DNA of 53,261 nt, taken from the NCBI GenBank assembly GCA_022791755.1, contig JAAVZR010000047.1, positions 1-53,261 of the forward strand. Reading direction: 5' to 3'. Origin of the DNA: Lachnospiraceae bacterium. GTDB taxonomy: Bacteria; Bacillota; Clostridia; Lachnospirales; Lachnospiraceae. The position numbers were made by a program, and so were the translations under genes. Below the pieces are notes generated by a model. It had not been told where the DNA came from, did no database searches, and saw only the letters and a program-made list of their open reading frames with translations. Of this stretch, positions 1-7,496 are shown piece after piece; positions within the stretch are counted from its first letter, which is position 1; each line of letters opens with the position of its first letter.

Positions 1-99
1 GCTAGTAAGACCCCTTGAAGACGACGAGGTAGATAGGCCAGAGGTGGAAGTGCAGTAATGTATGGAGCTGACTGGTACTAATCGGTCGAGGGCTTAACC
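1..99 (+). rRNA. 23S ribosomal RNA, 3' end (partial)
   Basis: The first 99 bases match the conserved 3' terminal region of bacterial 23S rRNA, including the stretch reading GGTACTAATCGGTCGAGGGC and ending near the usual TTAACC. The rest of the gene lies before the window. No 5S rRNA is recognisable between here and the terminator at 248-275, so this rRNA operon copy appears to end without a 5S gene or to have it elsewhere. The exact 3' end is uncertain by a few bases. Confidence 0.93.
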
Positions 100-247
100 G
101 AGAGGGTTAGGTCTGGGGAGAGAAGAAGAGAGATGATGGTTGCTCAGTGTGTAGTTTTGAAGGTGCAAGCCTTCCGTACATAAGAAAAATTACATAATTA
201 TGGTACAAAGGATCGTATTGTAAAATACGTAAAGTACATAAGAGATT
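100..247 (+). other. Spacer after 23S rRNA, no gene seen
   Basis: This stretch follows the 23S rRNA and becomes AT-rich. I looked for a 5S rRNA and for tRNAs and saw neither. It probably represents transcribed trailer of the rRNA operon up to the terminator at 248-275. Confidence 0.5.
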
Positions 248-275
248 GCCCCGATTCATGAGAACCGGGGCTTTA
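248..275 (+). terminator. Terminator of the rRNA operon
   Basis: GCCCCG at 248-253 pairs with CGGGGC at 266-271, with a 12-base loop and a short T-containing tail. It is placed to end transcription from the rRNA operon. Confidence 0.6.
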
Positions 276-320
276 TAAATTCTACCCATTTAGGCCAGAC
301 GGCTTCGTCTGACAAAGTAT
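276..320 (+). repeat. Diverged copy of a small hairpin repeat
   Basis: This segment aligns with the two repeat units at 19978-20024 and 20041-20088. It shares the TAAATT start, the ACCC block, the GACGG-CTTCGTC hairpin core and the AAGTAT/AGGTAT end. The core AGACGG-CTTCGTCT forms a small hairpin around TTCG. It sits between the rRNA terminator and the NUDIX gene. Confidence 0.55.
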
Positions 321-408
321 TTTCTTTTGGAGGCCATTGATTTATCTTAACTCTATATGGCTCAGGCCGTTTGCAGAGGTGAGGGGAAGGAGAATAGAGA
401 ACTGTAAA

Positions 409-945
409 ATGCGTATTTTATTTGAAATGGACAAAAAAGATTATAATCCTGGTGGAAACGTTTTTAAAAGACCTTCAGCCAGAGCTATCATTATTAAAGA
501 CGGCAAAATAGCAATGGTACATAGTAAGAAAAACAATTACTATAAATTTCCGGGCGGGGGAATAGAAAGCGCTGAAAATATAGAGAATGCTTTGATAAGG
601 GAAGTTTTAGAGGAAACGGGTTTATGTGTTATTAAGAATTCTATTCAGGAATACGGACAGGTTCGTCGAGTTCAGAAAGGAGCAAAAGAAGATATATTTG
701 TACAAGATAATTATTACTTCTTCTGTTGTGTAAAAGAAGATTTAAAACAGCAAAACTTAGATACATATGAAGCAGAAGAAGATTTTACGCTTGAATTTTT
801 AAAACCGCAGCTGGCAATAGATGTAAACAGAAAAACGATAACGGATGATTTCAGTCAGACAATGGTAGAACGAGAGACGCTTGTGTTAGAATCACTGATA
901 CAAGAGGGATACTTTGACCGTAAATGCACTGAATTGGTACGATGA
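409..945 (+). CDS. NUDIX hydrolase
   Basis: The 178-residue product is a NUDIX-family hydrolase, which cleaves a nucleoside diphosphate linked to another moiety using divalent metal. The Nudix box is intact: a GGG run, then E after the usual spacing, then REVLEETGL, giving the metal-binding RExxEE core. The start at 409 is preferred because the protein homology begins there; a longer reading from 337 would add 24 residues without family support. The gene is clearly richer in A and T than its neighbours and stands alone between an rRNA operon and a repeat element, which suggests acquisition by transfer. The substrate cannot be told from sequence. Family assignment is secure; biological role is unknown. 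Confidence 0.85.
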   Translation: MRILFEMDKKDYNPGGNVFKRPSARAIIIKDGKIAMVHSKKNNYYKFPGGGIESAENIENALIREVLEETGLCVIKNSIQEYGQVRRVQKGAKEDIFVQDNYYFFCCVKEDLKQQNLDTYEAEEDFTLEFLKPQLAIDVNRKTITDDFSQTMVERETLVLESLIQEGYFDRKCTELVR

Positions 946-1149
946 TGTAAATAAATCCCGTATATACCCGTGACAACACTTTTCTCTCGAAACAGATATT
1001 TACTCTGACAAAGCAAATCTCAGCTTGTCGAGCAGTCATCCATCGACTGTTTGCGGATCTACACTTTGTTATGGACGAAAACAAAAGGGACCAGAGATTA
1101 TAAAATCGGACAGTAATGGCAGGACACAGAGGTTGCCGTGGATCGCAAA

Positions 1150-1318
1150 GACGCGGGAGCTCACAGCCAGGGGCCATAGGGATCTCCTGTCCGGGCCTTT
1201 GCAGGACGCCGGTTCTTAGTGAGTGCAAGCGGCAGCGCCGCACGAGCTTAGAACCGCTGCCTCCTGCACAGAGCGAGAGCGTGCCCGGTCAGGAGATCCC
1301 TATGGCCCCTGGCGTCCC
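1150..1318. repeat. Large palindromic repeat element, copy A
   Basis: A perfect 23-bp inverted repeat (1167-1189 with 1290-1312) encloses a conserved core of about 100 bases that itself folds. In the core, CCGGGC at 1191-1196 pairs with GCCCGG at 1283-1288, TGCAGGA at 1200-1206 with TCCTGCA at 1262-1268, and 1210-1219 with 1247-1256 at nine of ten positions. The right arm is followed by a pyrimidine-rich tract. The same core occurs at 44012-44160 (inverted) and 44325-44491, but the 23-bp arms differ between copies while staying self-complementary. No protein is encoded. The remaining intergenic DNA (946-1149 and 1319-1400) shows no gene. Confidence 0.85.
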
Positions 1319-1400
1319 TTCCCTCCCGCATCTTCCCCCCTAAGTCCCCATATTCCCCACAAACCCAGCGTCCCTCACCCAATGAGAAAAACAGCACAGT

Positions 1401-2210
1401 CTACGGATTGCGGAAGATCTGCTTATCGGCAAGGATTACCTTCACCCCCATGGCCTGGATCTTTTTCAATTCCTGAGGATCGGCGCTGCTGTCTGTGACG
1501 AGGATATCGACACTGGCGATGGGAGAAGAAGAAAACTTGAAGATTCGTCCCACTTTGGAACCGTCTGCCGCGATAATGTGACTGCTGCGGCAGCGCTTCA
1601 GCATCTCCTCGTTAATCATGGTCTCCATATAATTGGAGGTAGTGATGCCTTCGTCGCAGGTGATGCCGTTGACTCCGAGGATACAGGTGGTGGCGTTCAT
1701 CCGCTGTAGAGGAGTGACCGCCATGAGCCCGGTATAGGACTGATTGTCGGGATTGTACTCACCGCCGGTGGAAATCAGGGAGGCGCTGCATTCCCCCATG
1801 ATGGTGCTGGCCAGTGCATTGTTGGTGACGATGACGACGGACTTCTGCCGAATACGGCGGATGACTTCCAACGTCGTGCTGCCGGCATTCAGAAAAACGG
1901 TATCTCCGTCGTGGACCAGCGAGGCGACATAGGCGGCGATTTCCTGCTTCTGGCGTTGGCCGATCTGGTGTTTGTCCTTGAAATGCTGAGGTTTGGAAAA
2001 ATTGTCCGGATGGTCGGTCCGCAGCAGACCGCCGCCGTGGATGCGTTCGATGAAACCTTCCTGTGCCAGGGCGTCGAAATCGCGGCGTGCGGTCAGCTGG
2101 GAGATCCCCAGTAGCTCGCTGATCTGGGAGACCTGAAGGATCTGCTGCTCGGCGAACAGGTTTTTAATTCTCATTCTGCGTTCTGTTACAACACTCTTTT
2201 TCTGTTTCAT
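1401..2210 (-). CDS. DeoR-family transcriptional regulator
   Basis: The 269-residue protein has an N-terminal DeoR-type winged helix-turn-helix (about residues 8-60, with RRDFDALAQEGFIERIHGG) and a C-terminal sugar-phosphate sensor domain of the DeoRC type. Such proteins usually repress a sugar catabolic operon and release DNA when they bind a phosphorylated sugar. The start at 2210 is chosen because TAAGGGG lies 10 bases upstream; a longer frame has no ribosome site. It is transcribed away from the transporter-sulfatase-ula operon that begins at 2478, the usual layout for a local regulator. E. coli UlaR, which controls ascorbate use, is also a DeoR protein, which fits the operon content. Confidence 0.9.
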   Translation of the reverse strand: MKQKKSVVTERRMRIKNLFAEQQILQVSQISELLGISQLTARRDFDALAQEGFIERIHGGGLLRTDHPDNFSKPQHFKDKHQIGQRQKQEIAAYVASLVHDGDTVFLNAGSTTLEVIRRIRQKSVVIVTNNALASTIMGECSASLISTGGEYNPDNQSYTGLMAVTPLQRMNATTCILGVNGITCDEGITTSNYMETMINEEMLKRCRSSHIIAADGSKVGRIFKFSSSPIASVDILVTDSSADPQELKKIQAMGVKVILADKQIFRNP

Positions 2211-2263
2211 ATGAATAATTCCCCTTATCGTAATCCAAATATAATATGAGAATCTATTATTAT

Positions 2264-2380
2264 ATGAGCATAATAGCATATAAAATAGAGAAATACAATC
2301 ATAAAATACATTTATACGCCCTTTTATCCTGGGTTTTGTGAATAATGCATAAAAAACCTAGGGAATTTTTGTGAGCATAA
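2264..2380. promoter_or_regulatory. Candidate operator half-sites between the DeoR gene and tctC
   Basis: TGAGCATAA occurs at 2265-2273 and again at 2372-2380, with related ATGCATAA and ATCATAA sequences between and after. The region is very AT-rich and lies between two divergent genes. DeoR-family repressors commonly bind repeated AT-rich sites spread over such regions. Binding is an inference. Confidence 0.35.
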
Positions 2381-2415
2381 AAAATCATAAAAAGTTTTTA
2401 TGAATGAATATATAC

Positions 2416-2444
2416 TTTACATGCCGTAGAAACATTGCTATAAT
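2416..2444 (+). promoter_or_regulatory. Promoter of the tctC-ulaF operon
   Basis: TTTACA at 2416-2421 and TATAAT at 2439-2444 are separated by 17 bases. The start codon of tctC follows at 2478 after an AAAGGGAGGG ribosome site. This is a good sigma-70/SigA promoter match. Confidence 0.75.
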
Positions 2445-2477
2445 ACAGAATATAAAACGTAAAGGGAGGGTATACCG

Positions 2478-3545
2478 ATGAAAAGAAAACTTTTTATGAT
2501 TCTTGTAGTTGTTATGATGGTTGCCATGCTGGGCGCCTGTTCAAAGACTCCACAGGAGACACAGGGAGGAGGATCAAACAGGGAGACGGAAGGCGTCACC
2601 CAGGGCGGCACGCAGTCTCAGGGAGGAGAGCAGACGCAGGCCCCGACCGGTACCGGGGAGTGGAAACCGGAAAAGGATGTGACCTTTGTCGTCGGTTTTG
2701 ATGCCGGCGGTACGGCGGATATTCCTGCCAGAATCGTGGCCAAGTACATGCAGAAGTATGCCGGCGTCAATGTGATCGTCAGCAATATCGTGGGATCCGG
2801 CGGACAGGTGGCTGCAAAACAGGTGATGGAGATGGATGCGGACGGCTATACGCTGCTCCATGTTCCGGTGGGATATTATCTTCAGGCTGCGCTGGGCAAT
2901 GCAGACTTTACTTATGAAGATTTCACTCCCGTGACCATGTGGTGTGATTCCTGGGTGGGCCTGGTGGTCCGTGCGGATTCTCCCTATGAGACTTACGAGG
3001 ATTTCATTACAGCGGTCCGCGAAAATCCGGATACCATCCGGCTGGGGTCCGTATCCGGCACTCTGCCGCAGCTGGCGGCACTGGAGATTGAGAAAAAGGA
3101 AGAGGTATCCTTCAAGATCGTGGATATCGGTTCCAATAATAAGGCCACCGAGCTGTTAGGCAGCCGGATTGACGCCTATATCGACGGAGTGGGCCAGGTG
3201 GCGCAGTACGTGGACAGCGGAGATTTCCGCATCCTTATGGCATTCTCGAAAGAAGGAACGCAGATCCCCGGATTCCCGGATCTGCCCTCGGCGCAGGCTT
3301 TGGGGTACTCGGATTTTGATTATCTGTTACAGTCCTTTGGGATGTGGATGCCGGCCGGCGCGGATGAGCAGATCGTCCGGTATTATGCGGATCTGATCAA
3401 GACCTGCTCAGAGGATCCGGATTGTATTGCGGAGCTGAATGCGCTGGGGTACGGCGCCCGCAGCGAAGAGCCGGAGAGCTACGCAAAGATCTGCGAATCC
3501 GTTCTGAACGGGACAAAGGACGCGGTGGCTGCTATCATGGAGTAA
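2478..3545 (+). CDS. Tripartite tricarboxylate transporter, substrate-binding lipoprotein (TctC/Bug family)
   Basis: The 355-residue protein begins with a lipoprotein signal: a hydrophobic stretch ending in LGAC with the lipid-bearing Cys at residue 21. A Thr/Gly/Gln-rich linker follows to about residue 60. The mature domain shows the Bug-family pattern, with FDAGGTADIPAR near the start, PVGYYL, and a C-terminal segment with DLPSAQALGY. It captures an organic anion outside the cell and delivers it to the TctB-TctA membrane pair encoded next. TTT systems use an ion gradient and do not phosphorylate their substrate. Known substrates are mostly carboxylates; the specific ligand here is inferred from the downstream ula genes. 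Confidence 0.92.
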   Translation: MKRKLFMILVVVMMVAMLGACSKTPQETQGGGSNRETEGVTQGGTQSQGGEQTQAPTGTGEWKPEKDVTFVVGFDAGGTADIPARIVAKYMQKYAGVNVIVSNIVGSGGQVAAKQVMEMDADGYTLLHVPVGYYLQAALGNADFTYEDFTPVTMWCDSWVGLVVRADSPYETYEDFITAVRENPDTIRLGSVSGTLPQLAALEIEKKEEVSFKIVDIGSNNKATELLGSRIDAYIDGVGQVAQYVDSGDFRILMAFSKEGTQIPGFPDLPSAQALGYSDFDYLLQSFGMWMPAGADEQIVRYYADLIKTCSEDPDCIAELNALGYGARSEEPESYAKICESVLNGTKDAVAAIME

Positions 3546-3636
3546 GCTCTCAGGTGACGGGATCAGGTCTGTCTGCCCGGCAGAGGGATGGATGAAAAAG
3601 CACCTGTAAGGACACAGGCTTCGACAGAGAAGTGCA

Positions 3637-3680
3637 CGCCGCGAGACATTGGGTTTCCTGCATTGTTTCGCGGCGGTTTT
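3637..3680 (+). terminator. Attenuator-like hairpin between tctC and tctB
   Basis: A 12-base stem (3637-3648 with 3664-3675, one G-T pair) is followed directly by five T residues. It sits inside the operon between the binding-protein gene and the membrane genes. Partial termination here would give more binding protein than membrane protein, as is common in binding-protein transport operons. Confidence 0.6.
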
Positions 3681-3700
3681 TGGGAAAAGGAGGGAATCGG

Positions 3701-4183
3701 ATGGGTGAAATATTCTTTTTGGCGTTACTGCTTTTGGTGTGCGGCGCCTGCTTTGGGATGAGTTTTGATTTTAAGGTAAGCGCTCTGGATACATCCGGCG
3801 GCGCGGCGCTGTGGCCTCGCATTGTGATTGGCTTTCTGGTGATCTTTCTGGTGATACGGATTTTCCAGGTGATAAAAGAAAAGAGCCGGCAGCCCTTTGT
3901 CTTTTGGGAGCTGTTTCGGGGACCGCGGTTATTCCTGCTGCTATCAATGATCCTTTATATCGCCTTTTTCAAATATCTTGGCTATATCGCGTCTACGATG
4001 CTGTTTCTTTTTGTTACGGTTAACGGGTTTTATAAGATTGCGAGAGACGGATTTGGCAGTCTTCGCTCCATCGTCATACGAAATGCGGCAGTGGTTGCTT
4101 TTACTGTTGCGGTCTATTTCTTCTTCGGAAAAGTGGTGCACATTATGCTGCCGAAGGGAACGATCTGGACGATATTTGGCTAA
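3701..4183 (+). CDS. Tripartite tricarboxylate transporter, small membrane subunit (TctB)
   Basis: This 160-residue hydrophobic protein has four predicted membrane segments (about residues 3-23, 41-59, 75-110 as two and 125-147), which is the TctB family pattern and size. Its start at 3701 is set by an AAAGGAGGG ribosome site ending about 6 bases upstream; a frame open from 3632 is ignored. It works with TctA in the cytoplasmic membrane. The family is poorly conserved in sequence, so the assignment rests on topology, length and position between tctC and tctA. Confidence 0.85.
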   Translation: MGEIFFLALLLLVCGACFGMSFDFKVSALDTSGGAALWPRIVIGFLVIFLVIRIFQVIKEKSRQPFVFWELFRGPRLFLLLSMILYIAFFKYLGYIASTMLFLFVTVNGFYKIARDGFGSLRSIVIRNAAVVAFTVAVYFFFGKVVHIMLPKGTIWTIFG

Positions 4184-4206
4184 AAAAGGGAAAGGAGATA
4201 GAAAGT

Positions 4207-5703
4207 ATGTTTGCAGAAGTGTTGCAGAATATATGTAATCCGGCCAGCCTGCTTCTGATTCTGGGCGGCGTGGTCATGGGCAATATTTTCGGCGCTATTC
4301 CCGGTCTTAACACTCCCATTGCCATCGCCCTAGTGCTTCCGATTACCATGGTCATGGAACCGGTGCCTACCGTGTGTCTTCTGATGGGCATCTATATGGG
4401 CTGTGTCTCCGGGGGCTTGGTGTCGGCTGTCTTATTAAAAATACCGGGGACTGCCGCTTCCGTGGCCACCGTATTCGACGGATATCCCATGGCGATGAAG
4501 GGACAGGGAACGCGGGCACTGACCGTCGGAGTGTTTGCCTCATTTTTCGGAGGCATTTTCAGCTCTCTGATGCTTCTGATTCTGGCGCCTGTTCTCTCGA
4601 AGATCGCCATTACCTTTGGCCCGTGGGAATATTTTGGAGCCAGTATGCTGGCGCTTTCGTTGGTATGCGCCCTGGCGCGGGGAAACATGGTGAAGGGCTG
4701 TATCTCGCTGGGGATCGGACTGCTGGCCCGGTGCGTGGGTCAAAGCTCCATTGACGGAGTGGCCTACCGCTATTCCTTTGGCAGTACCTGGCTGCGAAAC
4801 GGATTTGCCCTGGTGGCTGTCGTGATCGGAGTGTTTGCTCTGCCGGAGATTATCAATAATGCAGCGAAGATGAAGGAGGTTCCGGTTGTCAATAAGGTAG
4901 AGAAGAAGATCTTTCACATCCTGGATCTGAAAAGCATAAAGAGACATCTGGTTAATCTGTTTCGCTCCTCTGCCATCGGCACGATGATCGGCATTCTTCC
5001 CGGTCTGGGCGGCGGTCCGGCGGCGCTGATTTCCTATGCGGCGGCCAAAAAGGGCTCGAAGACGCCGGAAGAATTCGGCAAGGGCTCAGAGGAGGGGATC
5101 GTGGCGGCGGAGAGCGCCAACAATGCCACCACAGGCGGAGCTCTGATCCCGTTACTGTCACTGTCGGTACCGGGAGATACGGCTACGGCCGTGATGATGG
5201 GAGCCATGACGATCCAGGGCATCGCCATCGGGCCGAATCTGAGCCTGACACAGCCGGTTCTCTTCCGGTCGATTATTCTGGCCGTCTTTGTGGCGAATAT
5301 CTTCATGTTTCTGTATCAGAGCACGACGCTGGGACTGATGGCTAAGATTATCAGCATACCGAAAATGTACCTGATGCCGTTTATTGCTGTTTTCTGTATC
5401 ACGGGGATCTTCTGCCTGAATTCCAATCCCTTTGATCTGTACTACACCGTGGGATTTGTGATCCTTGGCTATCTGCTTGACAAAAACGGATATCCGACGG
5501 CTCCCCTGATTATGGGAATGATCCTGGGAAATATGGTGGAAGAGAACCTGCGTCGATCCATCGTCTACTATGACAGCTTTTTAAACTGTGTCACCCGGAT
5601 GTCGGTGGGAACGGCCTTTTTTGCCGTCGCCGTGATGGTGCCGGTGGTGATGGCGGTGAAGGAACTTCGCGGGAAACAAAAGAAACAGAAAGGAGAGGCG
5701 TAA
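4207..5703 (+). CDS. Tripartite tricarboxylate transporter, large membrane subunit (TctA)
   Basis: The 498-residue protein has about twelve membrane segments and the TctA glycine-rich signatures: GAIPGLNTPIAIAL near residue 30 and GILPGLGGGPAALISYAAA near residue 260. Other conserved blocks are EGIVAAESANNATTGGALIP and LSVPGD. It is the permease that moves the TctC-bound anion with an ion gradient. AAAGGAGATAG gives the ribosome site. The stop overlaps the ribosome site of the sulfatase gene, so the two are translated in step. The transporter genes are complete, which suggests that the operon's substrate enters without phosphorylation, unlike the PTS-based ascorbate route. Confidence 0.93.
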   Translation: MFAEVLQNICNPASLLLILGGVVMGNIFGAIPGLNTPIAIALVLPITMVMEPVPTVCLLMGIYMGCVSGGLVSAVLLKIPGTAASVATVFDGYPMAMKGQGTRALTVGVFASFFGGIFSSLMLLILAPVLSKIAITFGPWEYFGASMLALSLVCALARGNMVKGCISLGIGLLARCVGQSSIDGVAYRYSFGSTWLRNGFALVAVVIGVFALPEIINNAAKMKEVPVVNKVEKKIFHILDLKSIKRHLVNLFRSSAIGTMIGILPGLGGGPAALISYAAAKKGSKTPEEFGKGSEEGIVAAESANNATTGGALIPLLSLSVPGDTATAVMMGAMTIQGIAIGPNLSLTQPVLFRSIILAVFVANIFMFLYQSTTLGLMAKIISIPKMYLMPFIAVFCITGIFCLNSNPFDLYYTVGFVILGYLLDKNGYPTAPLIMGMILGNMVEENLRRSIVYYDSFLNCVTRMSVGTAFFAVAVMVPVVMAVKELRGKQKKQKGEA

Positions 5704-5705
5704 GT

Positions 5706-7487
5706 ATGCGGGCGGTTATGGTTATGTTTGATTCTCTGAACCGGCGTTTTCTGGAGCCCTACGGCTGCGATTTTAGCGAGACGCCTAACTTCCGGAGGCT
5801 GGCGGAAAAAACGGTCTGCTTCGACCGCTTCTATGTGGGAAGCCTGCCCTGTATGCCGGCGAGAAGAGACTTGCAGACGGGGCGATACAGCTTTTTACAC
5901 AGAAGCTGGGGGCCCATGGAGCCCTTTGACAATTCCATGCCGCAGATGCTTAAGGAACATGGGATCTTCACCCGTCTGGTCAGCGATCATGGACATTACT
6001 GGGAGACCGGAGGCTGTACCTATCACACGATGTATTCCAGCTGGGAATGTCATCGGGGGCAGGAAGCCGACCCCTGGAGCGGGCGCAGCGACAGCCCGGA
6101 GATTCCGGAGCATGTGCCGGTCATGCGTGAATTCACCCATCCTGAGTGGTGGAGGAATAACTGGTGTAACCGGGAACGCTACCGCAGGGAAGGCAGATGG
6201 CCTTCTGACAGGGTGTTCGACGACGGACTGGAGTTTCTGGCAGAAAATGCGGGCAGGGATAACTGGTTTTTACAGATCGAGACCTTCTCTCCTCATGAGC
6301 CTTTTGACGTGCCAGAGGAGTGCGATCCGGATTACGCCGGACCTCATTTTGACTGGCCGTCCTATGCGCCGGTTACGGAGAGCAGGGAGCAGGTGGCCCA
6401 TATCCGCAGGCGCTATGGGGCTGTTCTGAGAAACTGTGACCGGAATCTGGGCCGTGTGCTGGATTTTATGGATGAGCACGATATGTGGAAGGATACCATG
6501 CTGATCGTCAATACGGATCACGGCTTTATGCTGGGAGAAAAGGACTGGTGGGCCAAATCCGTGATGCCCTGCTACAATGAGCTGGCCAATATTCCATTCT
6601 TTCTCTGGAATCCGAAGATTCCGGTTTGCGGAGAGCGCCGGCAGGCGCTGTGTCAGACCATAGACATACCGGTGACGCTTTTGGACTTCTTCGGCGTGCC
6701 GGCCGCGCCGGAAATGCAGGGAAAATCCCTGGAAGGGGTGCTCCGCTTCGACGAGGCGGTCCGGGAGTATGCTGTCTTCGGTTTCCATGGTTCTTTTGTC
6801 AATATCACGGATGGGAAGAACCTGTATATGCGTGCGGCGGCCACTGTCAGCAATACGCCGTTGAACGAATATACGCTGATGCCGGCGCATCAGGAGACGC
6901 TGTTTGCCCCGAAGGAGCTGGCACAGGCTGAGATGTGCGGGCCTCTCTCCTTTACCAAGGGAGCGCGGGTGATGAGGATACCGGTGGAGAGCCGTCTCGC
7001 CAACGCCACCTTCTGCAATTCCTTCCAGTACGGCAGCTTCCTGTTTGATCTGGAGAGTGATCCGGAGCAGATAAATCCTTTGGATGACCCGGAGAAGGAG
7101 GCGCGGATGGCAGAGGCCCTGATCTGTATGATGAAGCAAAGCGACGCGCCGGAGGAACAGTATGAGCGTCTGGGACTGAACCGCCGGGTCCGCTATGACG
7201 GGGCGGCCATTCTAAAGGAGAGGGAAGGACGGCCGGGATTTTCCAGCTTCCCGGTCACGGCAAAGTATCAGTGGGAAGAGGATGCCAGACAGATCTTTAT
7301 CGGAATGCTGTCTCTGGTGGGAGAAAAGCGTGTGGAGGAGTATCTGGAGGCTTTTGACCAGGTGATGAGGCAGACAGGGGATCGGACGGTGACCAGAAAG
7401 CATTTTGAAATCCTGGCCCGACGGTTTTATTCCGACAATGAAGGAAAGGTTTTCTACTTCATTAACAAGCTGGCGAGACTGCGATAG
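5706..7487 (+). CDS. Type I (formylglycine) sulfatase, cytoplasmic
   Basis: The 593-residue protein belongs to the alkaline phosphatase/sulfatase superfamily. Asp9 begins the first metal motif, and Cys49-Met-Pro-Ala-Arg53 followed by LQTGR is the sulfatase signature whose Cys is oxidised to formylglycine. NTDHGFMLGEKD (D271, H272) is a second metal motif. There is no signal peptide or membrane segment, so it should act in the cytoplasm on an imported sulfate ester. It is embedded between tctA (3-base gap) and the sugar kinase. A Cys-type sulfatase in an anaerobe requires a radical-SAM maturase (anSME), which is not in this window. The substrate is unknown; ascorbate 2-sulfate is an inference from the neighbours. 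Alternative roles such as phosphonate monoester hydrolase cannot be excluded. Confidence 0.87.
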   Translation: MRAVMVMFDSLNRRFLEPYGCDFSETPNFRRLAEKTVCFDRFYVGSLPCMPARRDLQTGRYSFLHRSWGPMEPFDNSMPQMLKEHGIFTRLVSDHGHYWETGGCTYHTMYSSWECHRGQEADPWSGRSDSPEIPEHVPVMREFTHPEWWRNNWCNRERYRREGRWPSDRVFDDGLEFLAENAGRDNWFLQIETFSPHEPFDVPEECDPDYAGPHFDWPSYAPVTESREQVAHIRRRYGAVLRNCDRNLGRVLDFMDEHDMWKDTMLIVNTDHGFMLGEKDWWAKSVMPCYNELANIPFFLWNPKIPVCGERRQALCQTIDIPVTLLDFFGVPAAPEMQGKSLEGVLRFDEAVREYAVFGFHGSFVNITDGKNLYMRAAATVSNTPLNEYTLMPAHQETLFAPKELAQAEMCGPLSFTKGARVMRIPVESRLANATFCNSFQYGSFLFDLESDPEQINPLDDPEKEARMAEALICMMKQSDAPEEQYERLGLNRRVRYDGAAILKEREGRPGFSSFPVTAKYQWEEDARQIFIGMLSLVGEKRVEEYLEAFDQVMRQTGDRTVTRKHFEILARRFYSDNEGKVFYFINKLARLR

Positions 7488-7496
7488 GAGACCGGA

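Noticed and set aside
1025..1498. Short plus-strand frames over the palindromic element
   Set aside because: The sequence is explained by an inverted repeat; the frames are short, overlapping and lack ribosome sites. The related copies do not keep them open in the same way.
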